From Thermosynechococcaceae cyanobacterium Okahandja (GTDB lineage Bacteria; Cyanobacteriota; Cyanobacteriia; Thermosynechococcales; Thermosynechococcaceae): a stretch of 64,000 nucleotides of DNA. Position numbers and translations under genes: made by a program. Under the pieces are notes generated by a model that did not search any database, was not told where the DNA came from, and was given only the letters and a program-made list of their open reading frames with translations. The DNA lies in NCBI GenBank assembly GCA_041530395.1, contig CP136945.1:496001-560000 (forward strand). The letters run 5' to 3'. Shown here piece after piece: positions 8,080-15,697 of this stretch. Each line of letters starts with the position of its first letter. The first letter of the stretch is position 1.

Positions 8080-9015
8080 TCAGCTGTGGCTCCCCACCTG
8101 TAACCCCGGCGGCAGTTCTAGAGTATCCTCAATCCGCTCACCATCCCAATAGGCGGCTAGGAGAACATCACAGGTTTTGCCCCAAGCCAACATTCCCCGA
8201 TGATCTACACCAATGGCACCAAAATCCCGCTGCCGTGTTGCTGCTTCTTGGAAGGATTTGGCAAAGGCATCGGCAAGGGAGAGGCCATCGGTAACGCGCA
8301 CCACAATACGGCTGGCCAAGGCTTCATCAAGAATATCTTCGCCAATTCCGGTACAACTGACTGCCGCCATGCAATTGGCGTAGTTGCCTGCAGGGGTTGC
8401 CGAATCACTCACCCGGCCAATGCGCTCAAACCCTTTGCCGCCGGTCGAGGTACCCACCGCTAAGTGTCCGAGGTCATCCCGCACCACAACGCCAATGGTG
8501 CCCCGTCCCGCCTCTTCGGCCACAACCTGCGCCATCGCCGCTTGAAAGTTGCCGCGGCGTTCTTCGAGCCACTCGTTAAGCCGCTGATCCGTCAGGGGTT
8601 GATAGACCGGAATCTGTAACTCCCGCGCCAGTTCTGCCGCCCCAATATCCGAAAGGAGGCGATCGCTGCTGGTTTGCAGCCACTGTGCCAGATCAATCGG
8701 GTTTTTGATCCGCGACACATTAATCACGCCACTCAGACGCTGCCGCACGCCGTCCATGATCGAGGCACTCATGCGAATCTGACCATCGGATTGCAAGACG
8801 GAACCGGTGCCCGCATTAAAGCGGGGGTCATCCTCCAATAATCGACAGCCGAGCACGACGGCCTCTATGGCGGAGGCATTGGCCTCTAGGGCGTCTTTCA
8901 CTCGCACGACAACTTGGTGCAGCGATTCCCGGACGGGGATGAGTCCCCCCTTATCTTGGAGCGATCGCCCCGCGCCGCCATGAATAATGACCCTAGCTTC
9001 CGTCACACTACTCAA
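8080..9015 (-). CDS. Isoaspartyl peptidase / plant-type L-asparaginase
   Basis: An N-terminal-nucleophile hydrolase precursor of 311 residues. The autocleavage site and nucleophile are in GRGTIGVV, with threonine 173 becoming the N-terminus of the beta subunit after self-processing. IIHGGAG at residues 10-16, RFNAGTGSVL near 65-74, and STGGKGFERIGRVSDSATPAGNYAN after the cleavage site are all typical of the family. It removes isoaspartyl-initiated dipeptides and hydrolyses asparagine; in cyanobacteria it may also act in cyanophycin dipeptide breakdown. I give the TTG at 9015 as start; a GTG at 9006 is equally possible. The hemerythrin-like gene lies 24 bp upstream on the same strand. Confidence 0.9.
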   Translation of the reverse strand: MSSVTEARVIIHGGAGRSLQDKGGLIPVRESLHQVVVRVKDALEANASAIEAVVLGCRLLEDDPRFNAGTGSVLQSDGQIRMSASIMDGVRQRLSGVINVSRIKNPIDLAQWLQTSSDRLLSDIGAAELARELQIPVYQPLTDQRLNEWLEERRGNFQAAMAQVVAEEAGRGTIGVVVRDDLGHLAVGTSTGGKGFERIGRVSDSATPAGNYANCMAAVSCTGIGEDILDEALASRIVVRVTDGLSLADAFAKSFQEAATRQRDFGAIGVDHRGMLAWGKTCDVLLAAYWDGERIEDTLELPPGLQVGSHS

Positions 9016-9039
9016 CTCGCAACCGGAGTGCTCAGAGTA

Positions 9040-9489
9040 TCAAAAACAGGTCTCTGCCGTCAACTGCTCTGCTTGCTGCTGCGCGAGTTCTTCCGGGTGC
9101 GTCAGTAGATACAGCATCGGTAAATCCTCGTTACAAATGTGCTGCACCACCAGTTGGCCAATGGTTTCTACCGTTGCAGCGCTGAGTGCCTCGGGCTGAG
9201 CTTTGATTTCCTCCATAACCCGACCCAGATCCCGTAATAGATTTTGGTGCGCCGCCCGATGGGACAGATAATGGGGATGATTTGCCGCCGCCATGAGGGT
9301 TTCTTCGTGCTGAAAGTGGGCTTCGGTTTCTGCCACACAGTCGAGCAACCGGGGCTTGAGGGTTGCATAGGAGTCGCCCCGGACGATCGCGGCGGCCAAC
9401 TGCTGCAACTGCTCTAAAAGCTGCTGGTGTTCTTGGTCAATCTCTGCTAAACCCGAGCCGTACTCAGCGTGCCATGTCAACCTATCCAT
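9040..9489 (-). CDS. Bacteriohemerythrin
   Basis: A 149-residue four-helix di-iron protein that binds O2 reversibly or acts as an oxygen/iron buffer. Ligand residues are visible in order: His in DQEHQQLL (21), the HFQHEE segment (58-62), the second HxxxH-type region LSHRAAHQNLL (77-81), and HICNED (117-122). WHAEYGSGLAEIDQEH near the start matches bacterial hemerythrins closely. The frame stays open to 9528, but the ATG at 9489 begins the conserved domain. The gene is single-domain, with no receptor or kinase fusion. It probably shares a transcript with the isoaspartyl peptidase gene downstream. Confidence 0.9.
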   Translation of the reverse strand: MDRLTWHAEYGSGLAEIDQEHQQLLEQLQQLAAAIVRGDSYATLKPRLLDCVAETEAHFQHEETLMAAANHPHYLSHRAAHQNLLRDLGRVMEEIKAQPEALSAATVETIGQLVVQHICNEDLPMLYLLTHPEELAQQQAEQLTAETCF

Positions 9490-9607
9490 CGTGTATCCTC
9501 CGCAGGCCATCATCAACAGGGACATCACGTGACTACCTCACTGCTTCTAGGGTACCCCGAGGGTATAAAAAATCTACTCAGCTATAAAAATCTTTGCCAA
9601 ACGCCAT

Positions 9608-10276
9608 TCATTTTGGCGTAGAAAGGGGAACGGTGAGTGTCCGGGTGTCGGGCAAGGGCACAAGGCAACCCTCTTCCAGTCGCCAACAGCGATCGCTAAT
9701 GTCCTGTAGTTCTGTTGCATCGTGAGTAACCACCAATAGGCTCCAATGTTCTTTAAGGCGACGCAGCACTTGCACCAGTTGTTGGCGCATGGACCAGTCG
9801 AGGCCAGCAGTGGGTTCGTCTAGCAGCAGCAGATAGGGTTGGCGAACCAGTTGCACCGCAAGGGCAAGGCGGCGTTGTTGACCCCCACTGAGGGACTCAG
9901 GGCGAGTGTGCAGTGGCAGGTGATCCAAGCCCACATCCGCAAGGGCGCGATACAGGTTCTCGTAGGGAATATCGGGATGACCAAAGCGGAGTTCCTCTAA
10001 AATGGTGCTGCCGCAAAAGTAGCGATCCGGGAACTGAAAGACTAATCCGGCTAACTGTTGTAGGTGCTCGGGGCTGAGTACCTGCTCGTGCCACTGAATG
10101 ACACCACGGGTGGGGCTGGCCAAGCCCGCTACAATTTCTAGTAAGGTGGTTTTGCCGGAACCACTGGCACCAACAATGAGTCCTAATTCACCCATGGCCA
10201 ACTCTAAATTGACATCCCTCAAGATGGGCTGGGGTGTGGCGGTAGGGTGGTAGCTGAGGTGGCGAATAGCAAACAA
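9608..10276 (-). CDS. Second ECF-type ABC transporter ATP-binding protein
   Basis: A 222-residue ABC ATPase: Walker A GASGSGKT at residues 36-43, Q-loop FQFPDRYF, signature LSGGQQRRLA, Walker B LLLLDEPTAGLDW and the switch histidine in VVTHD. The FQFPD Q-loop again points to the ECF (EcfA2/CbiO) group. Together with the ATPase at 295 it could form an EcfA1-EcfA2 pair, but the genes are 8.6 kb apart and no EcfT or S-component gene is present here. The TTG at 10276 is preferred because GGAG lies eight bases upstream; upstream TTG 10318 would reach into the divergent gene. The two divergent start codons are 22 bp apart. Confidence 0.85.
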   Translation of the reverse strand: MFAIRHLSYHPTATPQPILRDVNLELAMGELGLIVGASGSGKTTLLEIVAGLASPTRGVIQWHEQVLSPEHLQQLAGLVFQFPDRYFCGSTILEELRFGHPDIPYENLYRALADVGLDHLPLHTRPESLSGGQQRRLALAVQLVRQPYLLLLDEPTAGLDWSMRQQLVQVLRRLKEHWSLLVVTHDATELQDISDRCWRLEEGCLVPLPDTRTLTVPLSTPK

Positions 10277-10284
10277 GATGCAGA

Positions 10285-10292
10285 CTCCGGAG
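10285..10292. promoter_or_regulatory. Palindromic CTCCGGAG providing a Shine-Dalgarno site in both directions
   Basis: CTCCGGAG is its own reverse complement, so both strands carry GGAG. On the plus strand GGAGGT sits five bases before the ATG at 10299; on the minus strand GGAG sits eight bases before the TTG at 10276. With only 22 bp between the start codons, both promoters must lie inside the opposite coding region and the two mRNAs must overlap at their 5' ends. Confidence 0.5.
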
Positions 10293-10298
10293 GTAAGG

Positions 10299-11192
10299 AT
10301 GGTACAACCAATACGCAAACTGCGCTTATGGCAACGCCTTGCTCTTTATCTTAGTGGGGCGATCGCCCCTTGGGTACTGAGTACAGCCGCCTTGGCGGGG
10401 GATCCCTTCCGCAGTGGCACTCAAGCACGCCCGATCTCTGAGCAAACGGAGGCGGTCTTTTTGGCGCTCTTTCAGGACGGCAACTACGTCAAGGGCAAGG
10501 AACTCTTACCGGCTGCCCTTGAGCGCGATCGCCAAGAACCCCTCACCCTGACGTTGGCAGCCTCCATTGCCTACCTCAACGAAGACTGGGCGGCCTACAA
10601 GCGCTATGCAGAGGAGACCCTGCGCACGGCTCAGATGCTAACCCGTCGCGATCCCCTGCGGGGAAATTTGTACCAAGCGGTGGGGCACTTTTTAATGGCG
10701 GGTTATGAAATTTCCGAGGCTGGGGCGGGGCCGGTGCTGGGGGCATCCGCTGCCCTATTACGGGTGCAGCAGGTGTTGGATCACGTTAACCGCGCCGAAG
10801 CGGTGAACCCCAAAGACCCTGAATTGAACCTGATTCGCGGCTTTATGGAGTGGGGCATTGCCAGTAATGTGGGATTTGTGAGCATGGAACGCGCCATTGA
10901 AACCCTGCAAACCTACGCCGCCCCCTCCTATTTACGCTATCGGGGCTTGGCGCTGGCCTATCGCGATCGCCGCCAGTGGCAGGATGCCCTCAATGCTGTC
11001 AACTTGGCTCTTGCTGAGGCGCCTAACAACCCGGAACTGCTGTACCTAAAAGCGCAAATCCTAATGGGAAGCGGCGACACCAACCAAAGTCGCCAATACT
11101 TCCAGCAGGCCCTTGCCAAAGAGCAGCAGTTACCACCGGGCATCCGCGCCGAAATTCAACGGCGCAGTCGCCGCGTTCTGCCCCAAGGCTGA
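10299..11192 (+). CDS. Exported TPR protein, Sll0314/Alr1548-like
   Basis: A 297-residue protein with a clear signal peptide: basic RKLRLWQR, a hydrophobic core, and likely cleavage after STAALA before GDPF. The mature part contains helical repeats with tetratricopeptide character (NRAEAVNPKDPELNLIRGFM, DALNAVNLALAEAPNNPELL, SRQYFQQALAKEQQLPPG). I recognise it as the cyanobacterial Sll0314/Alr1548 type, a periplasmic TPR protein with no established function. The ATG at 10299 has GGAGGT five bases upstream and is preferred to the ATG at 10278. alaS follows 56 bp downstream with its own -10 element. Confidence 0.75.
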   Translation: MVQPIRKLRLWQRLALYLSGAIAPWVLSTAALAGDPFRSGTQARPISEQTEAVFLALFQDGNYVKGKELLPAALERDRQEPLTLTLAASIAYLNEDWAAYKRYAEETLRTAQMLTRRDPLRGNLYQAVGHFLMAGYEISEAGAGPVLGASAALLRVQQVLDHVNRAEAVNPKDPELNLIRGFMEWGIASNVGFVSMERAIETLQTYAAPSYLRYRGLALAYRDRRQWQDALNAVNLALAEAPNNPELLYLKAQILMGSGDTNQSRQYFQQALAKEQQLPPGIRAEIQRRSRRVLPQG

Positions 11193-11207
11193 AGGAGGCC
11201 AAGCCCA

Positions 11208-11213
11208 TATAAT
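11208..11213 (+). promoter_or_regulatory. Putative -10 element upstream of alaS
   Basis: A perfect TATAAT lies 35 bp upstream of the alaS ATG. No convincing -35 hexamer is present at 17 bp spacing, so the promoter call rests on the -10 sequence and position only. Confidence 0.4.
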
Positions 11214-11248
11214 AGTAGTCTGACTGCTACCTGTCGAGATGCCCCCCT

Positions 11249-13924
11249 ATGACTTCGTCCCGTTCATCGTCGGCTCCCGTGACCCTCAGTGGCGATCGCA
11301 TTCGCCAGAAATTTCTTGATTTTTACGCCGCCAAGGGACACACCATTTTGCCCAGTGCCTCGTTAATTCCTGAGGATCCCACGGTGCTGCTGACCATTGC
11401 CGGGATGCTCCCCTTTAAGCCTATTTTTTTGGGGCAGCAAGCTCCCAGCGTGCCGCGGGCAACCACAGCCCAGAAGTGCTTGCGCACCAATGACATCGAA
11501 AATGTGGGTCGCACCGCCCGCCACCACACCTTTTTTGAAATGCTGGGGAACTTTAGCTTTGGGGATTACTTCAAAGCGGAGGCCATTACTTGGGCATGGG
11601 AACTCATGACAACGGTCTATGGCCTGCCGGAAGAGCGCCTCGTGGTGAGCGTATTTGAGGCGGATGACGAGGCCTTTGACCTGTGGCATCGCCAAGTGGG
11701 CTTACCCAAAGCGCGCATCCAACGCATGGGGGAAGAGAGCAACTTTTGGACAGCTGGTCCGACGGGTCCGTGTGGCCCCTGTTCCGAAATTTACTACGAC
11801 TTCTACCCTGAACAGGGCTTAGAAGGGATTGATCTGGAGGACGATCGCCGCTTTATTGAGCTATACAACTTGGTGTTTATGGAGCTTAACCAAGACGATC
11901 AAGGGCGGCGCACCCCCCTCAAGGCCAAAAATATTGATACGGGCATGGGGCTAGAGCGGATGGCCCAAGTGTTGCAGGGGGTTGCCAACAACTACGAAAC
12001 GGACTTAATTTTCCCGATTATCGAGGCGGCGGCTCAGCAGGCGGGCATTGCCTACCGCAAGGCAAAGGCGGCACAGCAAACCTCTCTGAAAATTATCGGC
12101 GACCATACTCGGGCGGTGGTGCACTTAATTGCCGATGGGGTCAGCGCCAGCAACGTGGGGCGGGGCTACGTCCTACGGCGGCTGATCCGGCGCATTGTTC
12201 GCCACAGTCGTTTGCTGGGTATCGAAGAACTGGTAACCCCCACTGTGGCTCAGGTGGCGATTGAGTTGGCCGCTCCGGTGCATCCCAATGTGGGCGAACG
12301 GCAGGCGGTAATTCTCAGCGAGCTACAGCGGGAAGAGGAGCAGTTCCTGAAAACCCTTGATCGGGGTGAAAAATTATTGGCGGACATGCTCACCCCCCTC
12401 AAAACAACAAAGGGCAAAAAGCGCAGCAAGCCCCAACTGGCGGGTCAGGACGCCTTTACCCTCTTTGATACCTACGGCTTCCCTCTAGAACTGACCCAAG
12501 AAATTGCCGCCGAGCAAGGCATTGTCGTTGATGTGGCCGGCTTTGAAGCCTGTATGGCCGAGCAGCGCCAGCGCTCCCAAGCGGCTCACGAAACGATTGA
12601 TATTACCGTCCAAGAGGGGATTGATTCCCTTGCAGCGCAACTGCACCCCACCCAGTTCTGCGGCTACGACCAGTTTGCCCTGACCACGACCGTGAGCGCC
12701 CTGCTGGTGGACGGGCACCCCGTGAAGACGGCCACCGCTGGCGAGGCGGTGCAAGTCATCCTCGAGCAAACCCCCTTTTATGCTGAATCGGGCGGCCAAA
12801 TTGGCGATCGCGGCTACCTCGCGGGCACAGACTGTGTGGTACAGGTTACGGATGTGCAAAAGCAAAAAGAGGTGTTTATTCACTACGGTAAAGTAGAGCG
12901 GGGCACCCTGAACGTGGGCGATCGCCTCACTGCCCAAATTGACCTGAGTTGTCGGCGGCGGGCACAGGCGCACCACACGGCCACGCACCTGCTGCAAGCG
13001 GCGCTCAAAAAACTGATTGACGAGAGCATTTCCCAGGCCGGATCGCTGGTGGCCTTTGATCGGTTGCGGTTTGACTTTAACTGCCCGCGCCCCCTCAGCC
13101 GCGATGAACTGCAACAGATCGAAGATCAGATCAACACGTGGATTAGTGAAAGCCATGCCACCCACGCCCAAATCATGGCCTTACCGGAAGCCAAAGCGAA
13201 AGGGGCGATCGCCATGTTTGGAGAAAAGTACGGCGAGCAGGTGCGCGTCCTAGATATTCCGGGGGTGTCCATGGAACTATGCGGCGGCACCCATGTGAGC
13301 AATACGGCTGAAATTGGCCTTTTTAAGATCATTAGCGAAACTGGCGTGGCCGCGGGTATTCGTCGCATTGAAGCCATTGCGGGGGCTGCCGTGCGGGATT
13401 ATTTGCACCAGCGGGATACGATTGTCCGCGACCTGTGCGATCGCTTTAAGGCTAAACCGGAAGAGCTACTCAGTCGGATCAGCCAACTCCAAGAGGAACT
13501 GAAGGCCACCCAAAAACAACTGGCACAACTCAGTGCCGAGCTTGCGTTGGCCAAAACCCAAGCGCTGCTCGATCAGGTGCAATCGATTGCCGGGGTTTCT
13601 GTCCTAATTAGTCGCCTAGAGGGCGTGGATGCCCAAGGGTTGAAAACGGCGGCGGAGTGGCTGCTCAGTAAACTGGGGCAAGGGGTTGTGGTTCTGGGTA
13701 CCCAACCGAGTGCCAACAAAGTGAATTTAATTGTGACTGCTAGCGCGGATGTGGTGCAGCGGGGGGTTCATGCGGGTCAACTGGTGGCAGAACTGGCGAA
13801 CGTCTGTGGTGGTGGCGGGGGTGGTCGGCCCCACTTTGCCCAAGCGGGCGGGTCAGCGCCTGAGAAACTGGCCGCGGCGCTCGAACTCGCCCATACCCGT
13901 CTTACCGCCCTCCTCGAATCCTGA
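11249..13924 (+). CDS. alaS: Alanyl-tRNA synthetase
   Basis: A class II synthetase of 891 residues that charges tRNA-Ala. The order is as expected: catalytic core (FLDFYAAKGHTILPSASL, TNDIENVGRTARHHTFFEMLGNFSFGDYF, GPTGPCGPCSEI), the tRNA-recognition domain, the editing domain with the zinc motifs HHTATHLL and CGGTHVSN, a coiled-coil linker (LSRISQLQEELKATQKQLAQL), and the glycine-rich C-Ala domain ending near CGGGGGGRPHFAQAGG. All key motifs are intact and the length is normal. The ATG at 11249 is the first start in the conserved region. dapL follows 78 bp downstream. Confidence 0.98.
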   Translation: MTSSRSSSAPVTLSGDRIRQKFLDFYAAKGHTILPSASLIPEDPTVLLTIAGMLPFKPIFLGQQAPSVPRATTAQKCLRTNDIENVGRTARHHTFFEMLGNFSFGDYFKAEAITWAWELMTTVYGLPEERLVVSVFEADDEAFDLWHRQVGLPKARIQRMGEESNFWTAGPTGPCGPCSEIYYDFYPEQGLEGIDLEDDRRFIELYNLVFMELNQDDQGRRTPLKAKNIDTGMGLERMAQVLQGVANNYETDLIFPIIEAAAQQAGIAYRKAKAAQQTSLKIIGDHTRAVVHLIADGVSASNVGRGYVLRRLIRRIVRHSRLLGIEELVTPTVAQVAIELAAPVHPNVGERQAVILSELQREEEQFLKTLDRGEKLLADMLTPLKTTKGKKRSKPQLAGQDAFTLFDTYGFPLELTQEIAAEQGIVVDVAGFEACMAEQRQRSQAAHETIDITVQEGIDSLAAQLHPTQFCGYDQFALTTTVSALLVDGHPVKTATAGEAVQVILEQTPFYAESGGQIGDRGYLAGTDCVVQVTDVQKQKEVFIHYGKVERGTLNVGDRLTAQIDLSCRRRAQAHHTATHLLQAALKKLIDESISQAGSLVAFDRLRFDFNCPRPLSRDELQQIEDQINTWISESHATHAQIMALPEAKAKGAIAMFGEKYGEQVRVLDIPGVSMELCGGTHVSNTAEIGLFKIISETGVAAGIRRIEAIAGAAVRDYLHQRDTIVRDLCDRFKAKPEELLSRISQLQEELKATQKQLAQLSAELALAKTQALLDQVQSIAGVSVLISRLEGVDAQGLKTAAEWLLSKLGQGVVVLGTQPSANKVNLIVTASADVVQRGVHAGQLVAELANVCGGGGGGRPHFAQAGGSAPEKLAAALELAHTRLTALLES

Positions 13925-14002
13925 TACACTTTTTTTGTTCTTGGTGCAGCAGTGGGCTGGCGATCGCCCAAAGCTCGTTAATGTTTTTGACCCCCACTCC
14001 CT

Positions 14003-15235
14003 ATGGCTGTTATTAACGCAAACTACCTTAAACTCAAAGCCGGTTATTTGTTCCCGGAAATTGGCCGTCGCGTCAATCAGTTTCTCAGCGAGCACCCCGA
14101 TGCCCCCCTCATTCGCTTGGGGATTGGTGATGTAACCGAACCCTTGCCCGCCGCCTGCCGGGAAGCCATGATCAAGGCAGTTGAAGAAATGGGCGATCGC
14201 GCCACGTTCAAAGGCTATGGCCCCGAGCAGGGCTACAGTTGGCTGCGGGAAAAAATTGCCGCCCACGACTTCCAAGCTCGCGGCTGTGACATTGATGCCA
14301 GCGAAATTTTTATCTCCGATGGCTCCAAGTGCGACACCGGCAATATCTTAGATATTTTTGGGGATGCCAACACCATTGCCGTCATCGATCCGGTCTATCC
14401 CGTGTATGTAGATACCAACGTCATGGCCGGGCACACGGGTGATGCCAACGAGCGGGGTGAGTATGCGGGTCTTGTGTATTTACCCATCACTGCCGAAAAT
14501 AACTTCACCGCCACCCTGCCCAGCGAACCCGTTGATCTCATTTACCTGTGCTTCCCCAACAACCCCACCGGCGCTGTCGCCAGTCGTGAGCACCTGCAGG
14601 CGTGGGTAAACTACGCCCGCGCCCACCGCTCCATCCTCTTTTTTGATGCCGCCTACGAAGCCTTTATTACCGATCCGGCAATTCCCCACTCCATCTACGA
14701 AATTCCGGGAGCGCGCGAGTGTGCCATTGAATTTCGCTCCTTCTCGAAAAATGCAGGCTTTACCGGCACCCGCTGTGCCTTTACCGTGGTGCCCAAGGGC
14801 TTAACCGGCTACACGCCCACGGGTGAGGCCGTGGAGCTGTGGTCCCTGTGGCAGCGGCGCCAGTCCACCAAGTTTAATGGGGTCTCCTACATTGTGCAGC
14901 GGGGGGCTGAGGCCGTTTATTCCGAGGCGGGCCAGTCCCAAGTGCGGGAACTGGTGAGCTTCTACCTTGAGAATGCCCGTCTCATCCGCGAAACGCTGAG
15001 CCAAGCGGGGCTAGCGGTTTATGGCGGCGTGAATGCCCCCTACGTCTGGCTAAAAACCCCTGACGGCATGGGCAGTTGGGACTTTTTTGATACGCTGCTG
15101 CACAAGTGCCACGTGGTGGGCACCCCGGGAGCAGGCTTTGGTGCGGCGGGCGAGGGGTATTTACGCCTGTCGGCCTTCAGTAGTCGTGCCAATGTCATCG
15201 AGGCCATGGAGCGGGTGGTGGCCGCCTTGGGCTAA
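14003..15235 (+). CDS. dapL: LL-diaminopimelate aminotransferase
   Basis: A pyridoxal-phosphate enzyme of 410 residues that converts tetrahydrodipicolinate directly to LL-diaminopimelate, the route used by cyanobacteria and plants. The N-terminus [19 protein letters not shown], the [12 protein letters not shown] segment, FPNNPTGA, and the PLP-lysine site [17 protein letters not shown] are characteristic. The length matches the family (about 410 residues). It supplies lysine and peptidoglycan precursors, downstream of the asd product. Confidence 0.97.
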   Translation: MAVINANYLKLKAGYLFPEIGRRVNQFLSEHPDAPLIRLGIGDVTEPLPAACREAMIKAVEEMGDRATFKGYGPEQGYSWLREKIAAHDFQARGCDIDASEIFISDGSKCDTGNILDIFGDANTIAVIDPVYPVYVDTNVMAGHTGDANERGEYAGLVYLPITAENNFTATLPSEPVDLIYLCFPNNPTGAVASREHLQAWVNYARAHRSILFFDAAYEAFITDPAIPHSIYEIPGARECAIEFRSFSKNAGFTGTRCAFTVVPKGLTGYTPTGEAVELWSLWQRRQSTKFNGVSYIVQRGAEAVYSEAGQSQVRELVSFYLENARLIRETLSQAGLAVYGGVNAPYVWLKTPDGMGSWDFFDTLLHKCHVVGTPGAGFGAAGEGYLRLSAFSSRANVIEAMERVVAALG

Positions 15236-15280
15236 GGGCGCGTAAGCTAAAAGCTGTAGGAACGATTGCAGGAGAACCCG

Positions 15281-15697
15281 ATGTTCAGATGTACGCTCAC
15301 CCTAGGCTTAGGCATGGGACTCCTCTGGAGTGGTACGGCGATGGCACTGGTTGTTGAGCGGGAAGAACGCCAGCACGGTTTTGCGCAGCCGATGGCTCAA
15401 GGAACGACGGCAGCGCCCCTCGAACAGGGGGGGCCAATTGAGGATCGGGGACTGCCGCTGCCTCAACCTGGACCCAACCTCCAACAGGATAGCCAAGTGC
15501 TCGATCAGGCGGCGCAGCAAGCTCAGCGAGAGGCCATTGCTGGGGTGATTCGTCAAGCGCAGGACTATGCCTTGATTAACGATGGCTATGTGGGCAGCCC
15601 CAACTATATCTACAGCAGCGGCGGCGAACAAATTGGCTTAGATGAATTGAACTTGAGTGGCTGGGGCGGGTTTGATCCCTATACCCTTGGGTTCTAG
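15281..15697 (+). CDS. Small exported protein of unknown function
   Basis: A 138-residue protein with a signal peptide (MFRCTLTLGLGMGLLWSG, probable cleavage after TAMA). The mature part is low in hydrophobic residues, rich in glutamine, proline and glycine, with a helical stretch (QVLDQAAQQAQREAIAGVIRQAQ) and an aromatic tail (SPNYIYSSGG, SGWGGFDPYTLGF). No family is recognised. The ATG at 15281 has AGGAG at optimal spacing. Its stop codon overlaps the GTG of the next gene, suggesting coupled translation. Confidence 0.65.
   Translation: MFRCTLTLGLGMGLLWSGTAMALVVEREERQHGFAQPMAQGTTAAPLEQGGPIEDRGLPLPQPGPNLQQDSQVLDQAAQQAQREAIAGVIRQAQDYALINDGYVGSPNYIYSSGGEQIGLDELNLSGWGGFDPYTLGF

Noticed and set aside
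8016-8294. Plus-strand frame beginning MATKTTRKEAMARG
   Set aside because: Most of it lies antisense to the isoaspartyl peptidase gene. The sequence shows no known domain and low-complexity, shadow-like composition.
12485-13171. 228-codon minus-strand open frame inside alaS
   Set aside because: It is antisense to the conserved alaS editing region. Its length follows from the codon bias and GC content of alaS, and no domain is visible.
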